A DNA stretch of 64,000 nt from Otis tarda (taxonomy: Eukaryota > Chordata > Aves > Otidiformes > Otididae). Location: assembly GCA_026413225.1 (NCBI GenBank), contig CM048552.1, positions 140,009,053 through 140,073,052 on the forward strand. Direction: 5' to 3'. Both the position numbers and the translations under genes were made by a program. Shown here one piece after another: positions 47,474 to 59,400 of this stretch (positions are counted from its first letter, which is position 1; each line of letters opens with the position of its first letter). The notes below the pieces were generated by a model. That model made no database searches. It saw only the letters and a list, made by a program, of their open reading frames with translations, and had not been told where the DNA came from.

Positions 47474-48606
47474 ATAGAATCATAGAATCATAGAATGGTT
47501 AGGGTTGGAAGGGACCTTCAAAGGTCATCTAGTCCAACCCCCCTGCAAGGAGCAGGGACATCCCTGACTAGATCAGGTTGCTCAGAGTCTCATCCAGCCT
47601 GGCCTTGAACGTTTCCAGGGATGGGCCCACCACCACCTCTCTGGGCAACCTGTTCCAGTGTTCTATGACTTGCATCGTAAAAATTTTTTTCCTAATTTCC
47701 AATCTAAATCTACCCCCCTCTATTTTAAAACCATTACCCCTCATCCTATTGCAACAGGCCCTACTAAACAGCCTCTCCCCATCTTTCTTGTAGGCCCCCT
47801 TGAGGTACTGGAAGACTGCTATCAGGTCTCCCCAGAGCCTCCTCTTCTCCAGGCTGAACAGCCCCAACTCTCTCAGCCTGTCCTCCTAAGAGAAGTGCTC
47901 CAGCCCTCCGATCATCTTTGTGGCCCTCCTCTGGACCTTCTCCAACTGGTCCATGTCCTTCTTGTGTTGGGGGCTCCAGAACTGGACACAGTACTCCAGG
48001 TGGGGTCTCACCAGGGCAGAGTAGAGGGGCAGAATCACCTCCCTCGACCTGCTGGGCACGCTCCTCTTGATGCAGCCCAGGATGTGGTTGGCCTTCTGGG
48101 CTGCAAGGGCGCATTGCCTGCTCATGTTGAGCTTCTCATCCACCAGCACTCCCAAGTCCTTCTCCTCAGGGCTGCTCTCAATCCATTCTCCGCCCAGCCT
48201 GTATTTGTACCTGGGATTGCCATGACCCAGGTGCAGGACCTTGCACTTGGCCTGGTTGAACTTCATGAGGTTGGCACGGGCCCACCTCTCCAGCCTGTCC
48301 AGGTCCTTCTGGATGGCATCCCTCCCTTCCAGCGTGTCGACGGCACCACACAACTTGGTGTCATTGGCGAACTTGCTGAGGGTGCACTCTATCCCACTGT
48401 CCATGTCGCCGACAAAGATGTTGAACAGGGCCGGGCCCAGCACGGACCCCTGAGGGACGCCACTCGTGACGGGTCTCCACATGGACATTGAGCTGTTAAC
48501 CACCACTCTCTGAGTGCGGCCATCCAGCCAATTCCTTATCCACCCAGTGGTCTGTCCATCAAATCCATGTCTCTCTAGTTTAGAGAGAAGGATGTCATGC
48601 GGGACA
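47474..48606 (-). mobile_element. CR1 LINE (outer element), 3' part
   Basis: CR1 tail at 47474-47500 (plus-strand ATAGAATCATAGAATCATAG), conserved 3' UTR, then ORF2 on the minus strand up to residues '[20 protein letters not shown]', where another CR1 interrupts it. The element resumes at 49235 in the same orientation and at the next base of ORF2, so the two parts are one insertion of about 1.8 kb. It is very similar to the copy at 16.6-18.4 kb. Confidence 0.95.
47568..48506 (-). pseudogene. CR1 ORF2 C-terminal part (outer element)
   Basis: Two minus-strand frames: 206 codons (48506-47886) starting at [20 protein letters not shown] (motif B) and containing FANDTKL (motif C, 48360-48371) and [20 protein letters not shown]; then 99 codons (47867-47568) ending in FKARLDETLSNLI. 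A shift or stop near 47880 (sequence HFS then stop) separates them. Motif C has Asn at the first catalytic Asp, as in the 16.6-kb copy. Confidence 0.9.
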
Positions 48607-49234
48607 TGCCCAGAAGGCCAACCGCATCCTGGGCTGCATCAAGAGGAGCATGGCCAGCAGGTCGAGGGAGGTGATTCTGCCCCTCTACTCTGCCCTGGTG
48701 AGACCCCACCTGGAGTACTGCGTACAGTTCTGGAGCCCCCAACACAAGAAGGACATGGACCAGTTGGAAAGGGTCCAGAGGAGGGCCACCAAGATGATCA
48801 GAGGGCTGGAGCACCTCTCCTATGAGGACAGGCTGAGAGAGTTGGGGCTGTTCAGCCTGGAGAAGAGGAGGCTCCGGGGAGACCTGATAGCGGTCTTCCA
48901 ATACCTCAAGGGGGCCTACAGGAAAGATGGGGAGAAACTGTTCAGTAGGGCCTGTTGTGATAGGACAAGGGGTAATGGGTTTAAATTAGAAGGAGCTAGG
49001 TTTAGATTAGATATTAGAAAAAAATTTTTTACAATGAGAGTTGTAGAGCACTGGAACAGGTTGCCCAGAGAGGTGGTGGATGCCCCATCCCTGGAAGTGT
49101 TCAAGGCCAGGCTGGATGAGGCTCTGAGCAACCTGATCTAGTCAGGGATGTCCCTGCTCTTGCAGGGGGGTTGGACTAGATGACCTTTGAAGGTCCCTTC
49201 CAACTCTAACCATTCTATGATTCTATGATTCTAT
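48607..49234 (+). mobile_element. Younger CR1 LINE inserted in the outer CR1
   Basis: A 628-bp 5'-truncated CR1 begins TGCCCAGAAGGCCAACCGCA, runs through the tail domain and 3' UTR and ends in the tail TTCTATGATTCTATGATTCT. It interrupts the minus-strand CR1. GACA occurs immediately before it (48603-48606) and immediately after it (49235-49238), whereas the uninterrupted sequence has GACA once (compare 17719-17722). Its frame is intact from entry to stop, so it is among the youngest insertions in the window. Confidence 0.95.
48608..49141 (+). pseudogene. CR1 ORF2 tail-domain fragment (inner element)
   Basis: An uninterrupted frame of 163 codons from the first in-frame ATG (48650-49141) carries [20 protein letters not shown] (about residues 15-34), [40 protein letters not shown] and ends EALSNLI followed by TAG. 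The frame opens further upstream ([14 protein letters not shown]). No catalytic motifs are included. It is a truncated LINE gene with no independent function, despite the intact frame. Confidence 0.9.
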
Positions 49235-49897
49235 GACAGTGTCAAATGCCTTGCACAAGTCCAGGTAGATGATATCCGTTGCTCGTCCCTTGTCCACCGA
49301 TGCCGTCACTCCGTCATAGAAGGCCATCAAATTGGTCAGGCACGATTTGCCCTTGGTGAAGCCATGTTGGCTGTCACCAACCACCTCCTTGCTCTCCATG
49401 TGCCTCAGCATGGTTTCCAGGAGAATCTGCTCCATGACCTTGCCAGGCACAGAGGTGAGGCTGACCAGCCTGTAGTTGCCCGGGTCTTCCTTACTCCCCT
49501 TTTTAAAAATGGGGGTTATGTTCCCTCTCTTCCAGTCATCGGGGACCTCACCAGACCACCACGACTTCTCAAATACGATAGCCAGTGGCTTGGCAACTTC
49601 ATCCGCCAGTTCCCTCAGAACCCACGGATGGATCTCATCGGGTCCCATGGACTTGTGCACCTTTAGGTTCCTCAGATGATCCCGAACCTGCTCTTTGAGT
49701 ACAATGGGCGGTTCTTCATCCTCGCAGTCCCTGCTTGCACCTTCTACAGCTTGGGTGGTGGGACAGGAACTCTTGTCGGTGAAGACTGAGGCAAAAAGTC
49801 ATTGAGAACCTCAGCCTTCTCCATGTCCTGGGTAACCAGGACACCAGTTCCCTTCTGGAGGGGGCCTGCATTTTCCCTGGAGTTTCTTTTGTCCCCT
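49235..49897 (-). mobile_element. CR1 LINE (outer element), 5' part
   Basis: Continues the outer element upstream: motif [27 protein letters not shown], the RT entry block [18 protein letters not shown], then the linker to about 49897, where similarity to CR1 ends. The 145-codon frame (49660-49223) is open across this region and ends in the inner element. The 5' break is at nearly the same ORF2 position as in the copy ending at 18397. Confidence 0.93.
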
Positions 49898-51640
49898 ACG
49901 TTTATAATTATAAATATTTATAATAGCTTTTTAATTATATAGCAAGTTGTTAAAGCAGAGGATGCTGACCAGCTCTTGGATAAAGAGGATAAAAGTTATT
50001 TGGTAATTTTTTTTTTAGGAACAAGAGATTTAGAAATGTCTATTGTATACCACATAATCTCCAGTTATATATGAATGTTGCCAAGCTTTTATAATGTGTT
50101 GGAAATTTTGACATTGTTTTTATATAAACAAAGTCAGACATAAATATAAATGAAATTTAATGTTGAATTACACCATTCTATTGATGCTTTGCTGCATTCA
50201 GAGTTGCATCTTCTTTTGCTAACACCTAATTAGAGGTACCATGATTTGCCTGATCATTCTGATATATAAGATGTATGAAGAAGAATGGAATTGGAATTTA
50301 GATTTCTTGAAGATTTCTTAAGCTTAGTTGGTAGTTAACTTCTGCTGACTACCAATGCTTAGAAAAGTTGTTGGGTTTTTTTTGGGTTTTTTTTGTTTTT
50401 TTTTTTTTTTGTGAAAATGAGTAACTGTGTCATGTTTATAACTCTGCAATACCACAAATTTAGTTATCCAATTTTTTAGGGAATGTTGCCCATCTTTTAC
50501 TGCAAGATGTAATCAATTTCTGAATTTTCAGGAGAAAATGTTAGTGGAGAAAAAACAGCAGAAAACTTGCCTTATCACTCGTTTGAAAGTGAGATATTAC
50601 ACCTAGGAATGCAAAACCCTTTGGATCAGAAAGGTAGCAAACAAGTAAAATCCTACCTTTACCTTCCTGGTGAGGCCATCTATGAGGAGTATGGAGAATT
50701 TATGTTTTAGACTATGTCTCGTGAAATCTGTCTGTGTTTTATCTTATATCATCTTTGTGCTTTAACTGGCTTTAGTGTCTTTCAATTTCACAGCCTCAGA
50801 AGCCTTATTTACAGCCTCAGTTAAAGAAGAATAACTTTCCCATGGCACCATCTGAGAGATGTGGCGGCAATCCTCTCATGCTGGCCAGAATCTGAAAGCA
50901 AAGTCTCCCACTGGAGACTGTCTGGGTACTTGATCTGTTATTGTGCAGAAATGTGTGCCATTAGATTCCCAGTGGTTGTAAGCATTTAAATATTTTCCTA
51001 CTGTTTCCTTGTACTGCAAAACAGAGACATCTCACTCCAGTGTTTACAACGTCTGTCTGTCTTTAAAGAGCCAAGGATAAGAAATAATATAATTTAGATG
51101 CAGTCTCTTCTTTTAAAGGGTCTTAGAAGTGGCTAACATAATAATAGCTTGAATTCCCACTATGTATGTACTGTCTGAGGCAGGCTATGTGAAATCTCTG
51201 TTTTCTCTAAGGCCAGATACCTACAATTTCAGTGGGAAAGGTACATGAATTAAAGGAACAAAATTCTACTCTAGGTTTATACACTATGTTCAAAATCATC
51301 TTGCTTTTTCTTTGAAAATATGAATATGCTAGTAATTTGAAGCAAACAAACTATTCAGCCCTGAAAGAGACCTGTCAGAAAGCAGCATGTGAGTCTTAAG
51401 AAATGGCACAGAAGCTTGGGAATCTCCAAGTCCAGTGTCCTACAGTCACAAGCAGTTGGATAACAGACATTTAGTCTAGAAAGTCTTATAAAAAAAACCT
51501 GTTTCAAACATACCCATAAACACCAAGACACAAAATACTCCTCACGAACTTAAAGTATGTGTAAGACTTGTGGATCAGAAAAATCAAACAAGCAACCCTT
51601 TACTTCCCCTCCCGTGTAATAACTCTATAATTTCTATATA
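49898..51640. other. AT-rich unique DNA, no gene seen
   Basis: About 1.7 kb. Poly-T/G-rich tract at 50374-50410. No element or exon recognised. Confidence 0.5.
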
Positions 51641-51760
51641 AGAAGAAAGAAAGAAAGAGACGGAGAGAGAGAAAAAGGAAGGAAAAAAAAAGAAGGAAAG
51701 AAGAAAGAAAATAAGGAAGAAAGAAAGGAAGGGAAAGAAAGAAAAAGAAAGAAAGGAAAG
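51641..51760. repeat. Purine-rich (GAAA/GGAA)n tract
   Basis: About 120 bp almost exclusively A and G on the plus strand, made of GAAA, GGAA and GAGA units. It lies 150 bp from the pyrimidine-rich satellite on the same strand. Confidence 0.95.
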
Positions 51761-51909
51761 ATCAAGAGTATTAGTAAAGTTTTATGTTTCAAAATAACTA
51801 GTAATTTATTGGATTAAAATTACTGGACAAACCTGTAAAGTGAGCCACATCCTCCAACATTGAAAGGAGAACCAAGAAATGCCAAACAGTGAATCTGACT
51901 AGTGATCTA

Positions 51910-52750
51910 TTCCCTTCCCTTCCCTTCCCTTCCCTTCCCTTCCCTTCCCTTCCCTTCCCTTCCCTTCCCTTCCCTTCCCTTCCCTTCCCTTCCCTTCCCT
52001 TCCCTTCCCTTCCCTTCCCTTCCCTTCCCTTCCCTTCCCTTCCCTTCCCTTCCTTCCCGCACCTTCCCGCACCTTCCCGCACCTTCCCTTCCCGCACCTT
52101 CCCTTCCCGCACCTTCCCGCACCTTCCCTTCCCGCACCTTCCCTTCCGCACCTTCCCTTCCCGCACCTTCCCTTCCCTTCCCTTCCCTTCCCTTCCCTTC
52201 CTTCCCTTCCCTTCCCTTCCCTTCCCTTCCCTTCCCTTCCCTTCCCTTCCCTTCCCTTCCCTTCCTTCCCTTCCCTTCCTTCACCTTCCCGCACCTTCCC
52301 GCACCTTCCCTTCCCTTCCCGCACCTTCCTTCCCTTCCCTTCCCTTCCCTTCCCTTCCCTTCCCTTCCCTTCCCTTCCCTTCCCTTCCCTTCCTTCCCTT
52401 CCCTTCCCTTCCCTTCCCTTCCCTTCCCTTCCCTTCCCTTCCCTTCCCGCACCTTCCCGCACCTTCCCGCACCTTCCCGCACCTTCCCGCACCTTCCCTT
52501 TCCGCACCTTCCCGCACCTTCCCGCACCTTCCCGCACCTTCCCTTCCCGCACCTTCCCTTCCCGCACCTTCCCGCACCTTCCCGCACCTTCCCTTCCCTT
52601 CCCTTCCCGCACCTTCCCGTACCTTCCCTTCCCTTCCCGCACCTTCCCTTCCTTTACCGCACCTTCCCTTCCTTTACCGCACCTTCCCTTCCCGCACCTT
52701 CCCTTCCCGCACCTTCCCTTCCCGCGCCTTCCCTTCCCACACCTTTCCTT
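51910..52750. repeat. (TTCCC)n satellite with GCACC variant blocks
   Basis: About 840 bp of tandem TTCCC pentamers. Three pure blocks (about 51910-52052, 52168-52275 and 52326-52446) alternate with blocks in which every second or third unit is GCACC, giving decamers TTCCCGCACC (about 52053-52167, 52276-52325, 52447-52735). Occasional 4-base units (TTCC) shift the phase. The last 100 bp contain more degenerate units. The pentamer lacks stop codons in all frames, so the 226-308-codon Ser/Leu/Pro/Phe and Gly/Arg/Glu/Lys frames on both strands are artefacts. Confidence 0.97.
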
Positions 52751-55615
52751 CATTCTCCTTTATTCCTTCTTCAATATAGCATTCAGGAATCAAAAACATT
52801 ACTCACAGAAAAGGTGGGATTCAGCTGATGCATGCACCTAACCTGTCATCCTGGACAGTGTTAATATGAAATAGGGAAAATATGGACTTCAACAGATAAT
52901 TAATCTGATCTACTTTATGTATCTACTTCCAGATCAGAAGAACCCATATCTGAAATACTGATCATTTTAATCAGCTTCAAATGTATTTTAGTACAACCGA
53001 CTTGGGTCTGGACCATAATTGTCTCCCATATGTGCATCTCAAGATAAACAAGATGGATCCTTTTAAAGGTAACATGAGTCTGTAATCCAATAGTTAAAAA
53101 GAAGGTTTTAAAAAATGTGATAGCTATTGCCTACATTCAGATGAATATCTGACTAGATTCACTACATGCCTTTGGCTTTCAATCTAACCTAGATGCGATA
53201 TCTCTAGGTCTATTATTTGCTATATAATTATTACTGAAAATAATATCAAACACTCATGGTTTTAGCATTTTCTTTTGACAGTTGCAGCATTCTTGTTTCA
53301 CACTGGGTTTTGCAGTGAACTCATTTTCAAAAGACTGATTTTTTTCAGAACTAACTACAGATAATGTAGGTGTCTTACTCAGTATTATGTATTCAGCTCA
53401 GAACAAGGAATCTAATTTTCAGTCAAGTGATATGTGGCATCACAGTGACAAATTTACTTCTTATTATTTGAATTTAAGTAAATATAATGTGCTAGAATTA
53501 CAGCAGTTTTGTCACATGAGCCATAGCATGTGCTAAAATGGTGTTAGTATAAGAAAAAAAAAGTCTTTTTGTTTGTTTGTTTGTTTGTTTACAAAACTAA
53601 ATATTTTAGAAGCAAAAGAAAATAATGCCAAGGGAATTAGAAGAAAAAAATATAATATAAAATGTTAAGGCAAAGACAGTCAGTGAGTGAATTGAAGAAA
53701 AATAAAGTGTTCAGAGGAAGGCATTTACCAGTAGAAGAAGGTGTGCTGCTAAAGCTAAGATTCCCTGAAGCTATTCATGCCAAACCAATTTGTCATTAGA
53801 AAGTGAACTGTTTTCAGGCACAAGAAATGTAAGTACAGTGAGGGAAATGGTAACAGGAACTGACTTTCCCTGCTCTTTTTGATCATGGTAATGACTCTGA
53901 ATATTGCTGTTCAGGCTGATGCAAAGTAAGTAAAAAGGGGATGATAAGTCTTAATGTAGCCAGCAGATGGGACAGCCCCCTTTCCTTGAGGTGCTTCAGT
54001 GTGTACTTCCTGATTCTACAGTAGAATTCAACTTTCTCAGGGACTAAAATGAACAAGAACATTTCTAATATTTGTATCCACTTCTCTCTCATTGTCTCAT
54101 AGATTAAATCAAACCTGCTACCTAGTGAACAAGGTCATTTTTGCCAGTTTAGTGCCACATTATATTAAAGCCAACAAACATAATACAGCAATTTTATGCT
54201 GTAGTACTATCTGTGTCAGAGTTTCACAGCTAAACTCCCACTTTTGAGGGGTAGTTCAAAGGCTATTTGTCAAGTTTTGCTTCTAGTCTTAACTTCACAT
54301 AACAAAGTCACAGTCCTGGAGCATTTTTGCCAGTGCACCAAAATAATAATTTGTATTATTATAGATATTAACCTAATGAAGACTAAAATTTATGCTTCCA
54401 GGTCCCTTTTTCTTCTCATTCTACTTTTATTCACAGTAATTAAAGCAAATATCAGGTTTTGAGTCAATCTATCTAAACACACACTTTAGTCTTCACATAG
54501 AGAAAACAAATGGAGAAGAATGAATCTGACAGCTGTGATGTATGTTATTTACATGACATTAAAATTTTTATATTTTCTGGATTATTAATTTCATCTTATT
54601 CTACAACTAGTATTTGTTTCAAAAGACAGTGAACAAGAATAAAAATGAAAAAAAAATCTGACTGAACTGGTATGTCACAATATTTTTTTCAGCACACTGA
54701 ATAAATTTTCTTCATATTCAGAATGTTATTCATATTCATAATCTTCTAATGACACATTTCTAATATTTATTTCCAGTTCATATACATAGATGTCCATCTA
54801 AAAAATATTGAAACTCCTATTATTCACTGTTTCAATCAGAAATCAGACTAAACTATTTCTGATCATGTGGTTTATGCTTCTTTTTGGAATAGTACAGGCT
54901 AACCGTCATGCAAAATAAAAAAAAATAAAATTTTAGCATTAATTCAGATCCATTCAGATCCCTAAGGTCCAGAATATACTAGGAGTTTAACTGTGTCTCC
55001 ATGCTTCAATGGTTTCATTGGCTAGCTCTAGGTTTTGACTGATATTTGAGTTATCTGAAGTGGAGGTATGTATCGATGGATACAGGAACATGATGAATAC
55101 GTGAACAGAAATGCTTATGTCTCTCTATTTTGAGATAAGCAGCCATAATACTACTCCAGCCTGTACATTAGCTTCATTGTATACTAAAATGCTATGGAAC
55201 TAAGTGTCTTAGTTCTAGCTGACCAGGAGCACATACTGAGTGAACATACACCAGTATGAGCCTGTCCGTGCAGCTTGGTCCGTGGATTTGACTCTCTGTG
55301 CTGAATCTCTTCTACTTTAAATTAATCTAGTGTAAAACAAGAGTAATAGGACTACCTGACCTACCTTTGAGGATTATTTCAGAAATTAATAGATCCCTGT
55401 AATGGTAATCTATGGGAGCATGTAGACAAATGGACTCTTTATTCATTTTAGCTGCAATCTCAAATATTATAAAATTGTTAAATGGAAAAAGTCTTATCAG
55501 AAACAGAGGAAAATGAACCTTTCTTTTACTTTCACTATTCAGAGAGACTTTTAGATTGTAAATGTTCTTCAGTCTTGTTATGAAATCCATCATTTACAAA
55601 GAAAATATTAAGGTT
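52751..55615. other. AT-rich unique DNA, no gene seen
   Basis: About 2.9 kb. A (TTTG)n microsatellite lies at 53568-53590. Frames of 69-88 codons have no recognisable similarity. Confidence 0.5.
53568..53590. repeat. (TTTG)n microsatellite
   Basis: Five to six TTTG units. Confidence 0.9.
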
Positions 55616-56722
55616 TTAACAAGGCTTTAAAAATGGTCTCCCAAGACATTGTTAGTGACAAACTCATGAAGTATGAACTTCCTAAATGGAGAGTGAGATG
55701 GAATGAAAACTGTCTGAACAGCCTATCTCAAAGTGACACAAGCTCCAGATCAGTGGCACAAAATCCAGCTGGAGGCCAGTCACTAGTAGTGTACTACAGG
55801 GATATTGGGGCCAATACAGTTTAAAAATATTTGTTAGTGACCTGGACAATAAGACACAGGGCAACCTCATCAAAATTGCATAGAACACAAAACTGAGATG
55901 AGCGGCTGGTAGGCCAGGGGGTTGTGCTGTCATCCAGAGGGACCTCTATAGGCTGAAAAAATGGACTGGCAGGAAACTCATTCAGTTTATAGCAACAGGA
56001 AGTGCAAAGTCCTGCACTTGGGGAGAAACAACCCAGAGCATCAGCGCATACTTGGGGCTGACCATCTGGAAAGCAACTCTACTGGAAAGTCCTTGAGAGT
56101 CCTGATGGATTACCTGCTGAGCATGAACCAGCAATGCACCCTCATGACAAAGGTGGCCAACGCCTCCTGAGCTGCAGTAGGCAGAGCATTACCAGCAGGT
56201 CGAGGCAAGGGATCCTTCCTCTCTGTTCAGCCCTGATGAGAAATATCTGTAGTGCTGGGCTCAGTGCTACGAGTCATGAACAATCTGGAGTACAGAAAAG
56301 AGCAATAAGCATGATTAAGGGACTGGAGCATCTGTCATAGAGGGGAGGCTGAGAGAGGTGCAGCTGTTCAGCCTGGAGAAGAGAAAGCTCAGGGGGATGT
56401 CCTAGCTGTGTACATAAATGTCAGATGGAAAGGAGTAAAGAAGGTGGCATCAGACTCTTCTCAGTGAAGTCCAGTGACAGGACAAAAGGCCACAAACTGA
56501 AACACAAGAAATTCCATAGGAAAAAGCTGTATTACTCTGAGGGTGATTAAACACAAATGGGCTGCCCAGAGAGGTTGTAGACTGTCCATCCTTGGAAATA
56601 CGCAGGGTCTGGCTGGACATGGTCTTAAGCAACCTGCTCTAACTGACCCTGCTCGGGGCAGGCAGGTTGGACTAGATGAGCACTAGAAGTGTCCTCTAAC
56701 CTCAGCTATGGTGCTTCTGTGA
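55616..56722 (+). mobile_element. 5'-truncated CR1 LINE, divergent subfamily
   Basis: About 1.1 kb follow CR1 order: a diverged piece coding for the region after motif A, a piece reading like D-x-G-A-N-T-V/ILFKIFVSDLDNK (after motif B), AVIQRDLYRLKKWTGRKLI-like sequence at about 55930, CKVLHLGRNNPEHQ (56000-56045), LRVLMDYLLSMNQQC, the tail domain with GLEHLS and a 3' UTR GGCAGGTTGGACTAGATGAG. Wording such as CNNPEHQ and VKSSDRTKGHKL marks a subfamily distinct from the 16.6-kb type. The frame is broken many times and the octamer tail is degraded (about 56700-56722). This is an older copy. Confidence 0.88.
55961..56340 (+). pseudogene. CR1 ORF2 pieces (RT C-terminus to tail domain)
   Basis: Two overlapping frames: 69 codons (55961-56170) with [20 protein letters not shown] and LRVLMDYLLSMNQQCTLMTK, and 68 codons (56134-56340) with SRQGILPLCSALMRNICSAG and QKRAISMIKGLEHLS. 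They are neighbouring parts of one ancient ORF2, shifted in frame relative to each other. Confidence 0.8.
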
Positions 56723-58944
56723 GAATATTTTCCTCTCAAATATGTTTATCATTCTATTCATTCGGATGAATCTGGTAAATTCTCCTTCCATTCATTGTGG
56801 TCATATGCATGGTTCATAAAGGAGATTTCATTCCTCTTTTTTTTTTTTTCCCAGTTGATAGTTTCCAGTGAAATTTTATCTAGATATTTTTCTATGTAGT
56901 GTGTGTATATGGTGATGCAAAGCAAAACAAAAACTTTTAAATCGTCTATTCTTGTGGCATTTTGATCCTTCACAACTTTATGGCCGTAAGTGCTTGGTTC
57001 ATTATCAAACAGCAAGCTTTTAGTGGGAATCTGTAGTTTGCCATTACTCTGTATTAAACAGTAATATATACATGCTATGTATATATAGCAGGAATATACA
57101 TGCTCTGGAAAAAAGTCTGCCATATAAGAGCATAATGAAGCTTAGTACTTTGAAAAAGTAGAATGAAATGTGAAAGGAACTTTTTTTTTTCCATATACAG
57201 AAATAAATAATTTAATTGCAATAAATTCACTGTTAGGGATGGTTCCTATAAATATCTAGTAGATTATTTGCTATGATTTTTTCTTAAATGATTCCTATAC
57301 AGAAAAAAAACAAAAATTATTTATAGCTGATTCTGATCATAAAGATTTTACTTTTCATTAATTTAATGACTGAGTAAAAAAGTTATTAATAGTATCCATT
57401 GTTCCAATACAAATGGAAAATGGAATGCAAAAACATAATTTCCTGTAAGTAGAGTAGAATATATCTTGGAAATAGAAATAATCAGAATAGTAAACCTTGC
57501 ATTTGTTTTTCTACTGTGCCATTGTTTATTTTTTTATATTTGTCAACCTTTATGTCTGAGCATGACAGGAGTATAAGAAAAACAAATGCATTTTTTTTAA
57601 TTTTACTTAGTTTTATTTTATTGTGAAATAGGGGATTGTTGTTTATTTACTGCTTTATTTATTTTATTTTGGGAACAAAAAAAAGTGATGATGTATATGC
57701 ATTTTGTTCATAGTCAGTCAAAAAGATATGACAGTCCCAACTCTAAATGAGTAAAGGTAAAAAGGGAAAAAAAAAGTCACTGCTATTTTCCAAATAATTA
57801 TGAACATCCAATAAACACATGACTAAATAATTTCTTACGTTAAACTGTATTAATGTCAGACAAATGCATCCTTAGGAACATATGGTCCAAATAAAATGAT
57901 AATTCAATCCCAGAAGCTGAGTTTGGTCGTAGTACTGTGGTTTGAAATGGATATCACACTGAACTAGCTTCATCTTATTTAACCCCACATGAAACAAAGC
58001 TGATCTTCTATGAGCTATTCGAGATTTTATTAGCTCCCTTGACTTCAGTCAGAGCTGACAGTATCCCAGTGAAGTAATTATCCTCACTCTGCTAAAAGAA
58101 CAGAAGCAACTGACTGGGGAGAAACGCTGCTGCCAAGGCTCAGCATTGCTCACGCAGCAGGAGTGGGGATGAAAGGCACCAGGCAACATCACAGAAGCCA
58201 CTCAGCCACCAGGTCAAGATAAGAAAAGGAAAAATTGTTGCCAGCAATTCCACCTTTCCCTGAGGAATAAAAGAGTAGCCCTAGATAGCTCTCAGAAAGG
58301 ATGATAAAAATTGGTGGAATGAAGACTGTACAACACCTGCACTTGAATGACGAAGAAATGGAAAAGCTGAGTATGTGTTCAAACGAAGTGATACTGTACT
58401 GCCTCAGAGTGCCAGGTTTGTAAACTGTACAATAAAACTTTTAGCTGTGTATATATGTTATTTGAAAGATAATATTAAAGAAAGGTTAAAAATGAAGAAG
58501 TCATGCTGTATATTTTAAGGGATAACCAGAATCCTATGAAGTATATACTAAAATGTGTGTAAAACACAGACTATAATCTATTAAAGGTTCTACAGAGGAA
58601 AAAGGATTTGTTTGTTTGTTTGTTTGTTTGTTTTTAATACAGAATGGATTTATTTATCAACATTCCATAAAAGTGTTGTGGTATTTCCATATAAAAAAAA
58701 AAAATAAATCAATAGGCATTGATAATTTCTGTATAGGAAACATTGAACTGAAAGCATACATTGAATAATAAGTGTAGTAAATTTTATTGTCTGCAGCATT
58801 ATGAATGAATAAAACTCCTGTAATCTGGTAAAAAGGAAAGCAAAGTAAAGAAACTGAAGACTGACTGTTTTAAAAACTATTCTAAAACTTCACTAGCTAC
58901 ACGGAATGTTACACAGAAAGTGATAATTATGCAATAATAATTGT
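56723..58944. other. AT-rich unique DNA, no gene seen
   Basis: About 2.2 kb. A minus-strand frame of 121 codons (57123-56758) contains no recognisable domain, includes a Lys run from a homopolymer and is probably chance. A (TTTG)n run lies at 58608-58633. Confidence 0.5.
58608..58633. repeat. (TTTG)n microsatellite
   Basis: About six TTTG units. Confidence 0.9.
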
Positions 58945-59400
58945 GAAAGGACATGCCAAGTCCTGCCCCTGGAGAGGAATAACCTCTTGGTCCAGCACAA
59001 GCTGGAGACTGACTGGCTGGAAAGGAGCTCTACAGAGAAGGGCCTAAGGGTCCTGGTGCACAATGCATTGAACATGAGCCAGCAATGCCTCTTACTGGCA
59101 AAGGCAGCCAACAGCCTCCTGGGCTATGGTAGGAAAAGTGTTCCCAGCAGGTTGAGGGAAGTAATCCTTCCACTCTGATCAATCCCAGGGAGACACATCT
59201 GGGCTGCTGGGTTCAGTGTTGGGCTCCCCAGTACAAGAACTGAAGTAAGTCCAGCTAAGGGCTACAAGGATGATTAAGGGACTGGAGCATCTGACATAGG
59301 GGGAAAGGCTGAGAGACCTGAGGCTGTTCAACCTGGAGAAGAGAAGACTCATGGGGATCTTACCAAAGTGTACAAATACTTGACAGGAGGGAATAAAAAT
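58945..59400 (+). mobile_element. CR1 LINE internal fragment lacking both ends
   Basis: Matches the CR1 C-terminal region: CCAAGTCCTGCCCCTGGAGA (CKxLHLG block), LERSSTEKGLRVLVHNALNM and SQQCLLLAKAANSLLGYGRK in the 63-codon frame 58987-59178, then the GLEHLTxx region near 59275-59300 and LFNLEKRRLxGI-like sequence at 59320-59360. It stops before the C-terminus and has no 3' UTR or tail, so it was truncated at both sides. It is closest to the 55.6-kb subfamily. Confidence 0.85.

Noticed and set aside
51889-52828. Frames of 226-308 codons on both strands (Ser-Leu-Pro-Phe or Gly-Arg-Glu-Lys repeats)
   Set aside because: They are translations of the TTCCC/GCACC satellite, which has no stop codon in any frame. 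There is no start context, no non-repeat domain and no codon signal.
56758-57123. 121-codon minus-strand frame as a small gene
   Set aside because: No domain is recognisable, it includes a homopolymer-coded Lys run, and its composition fits AT-rich noise.
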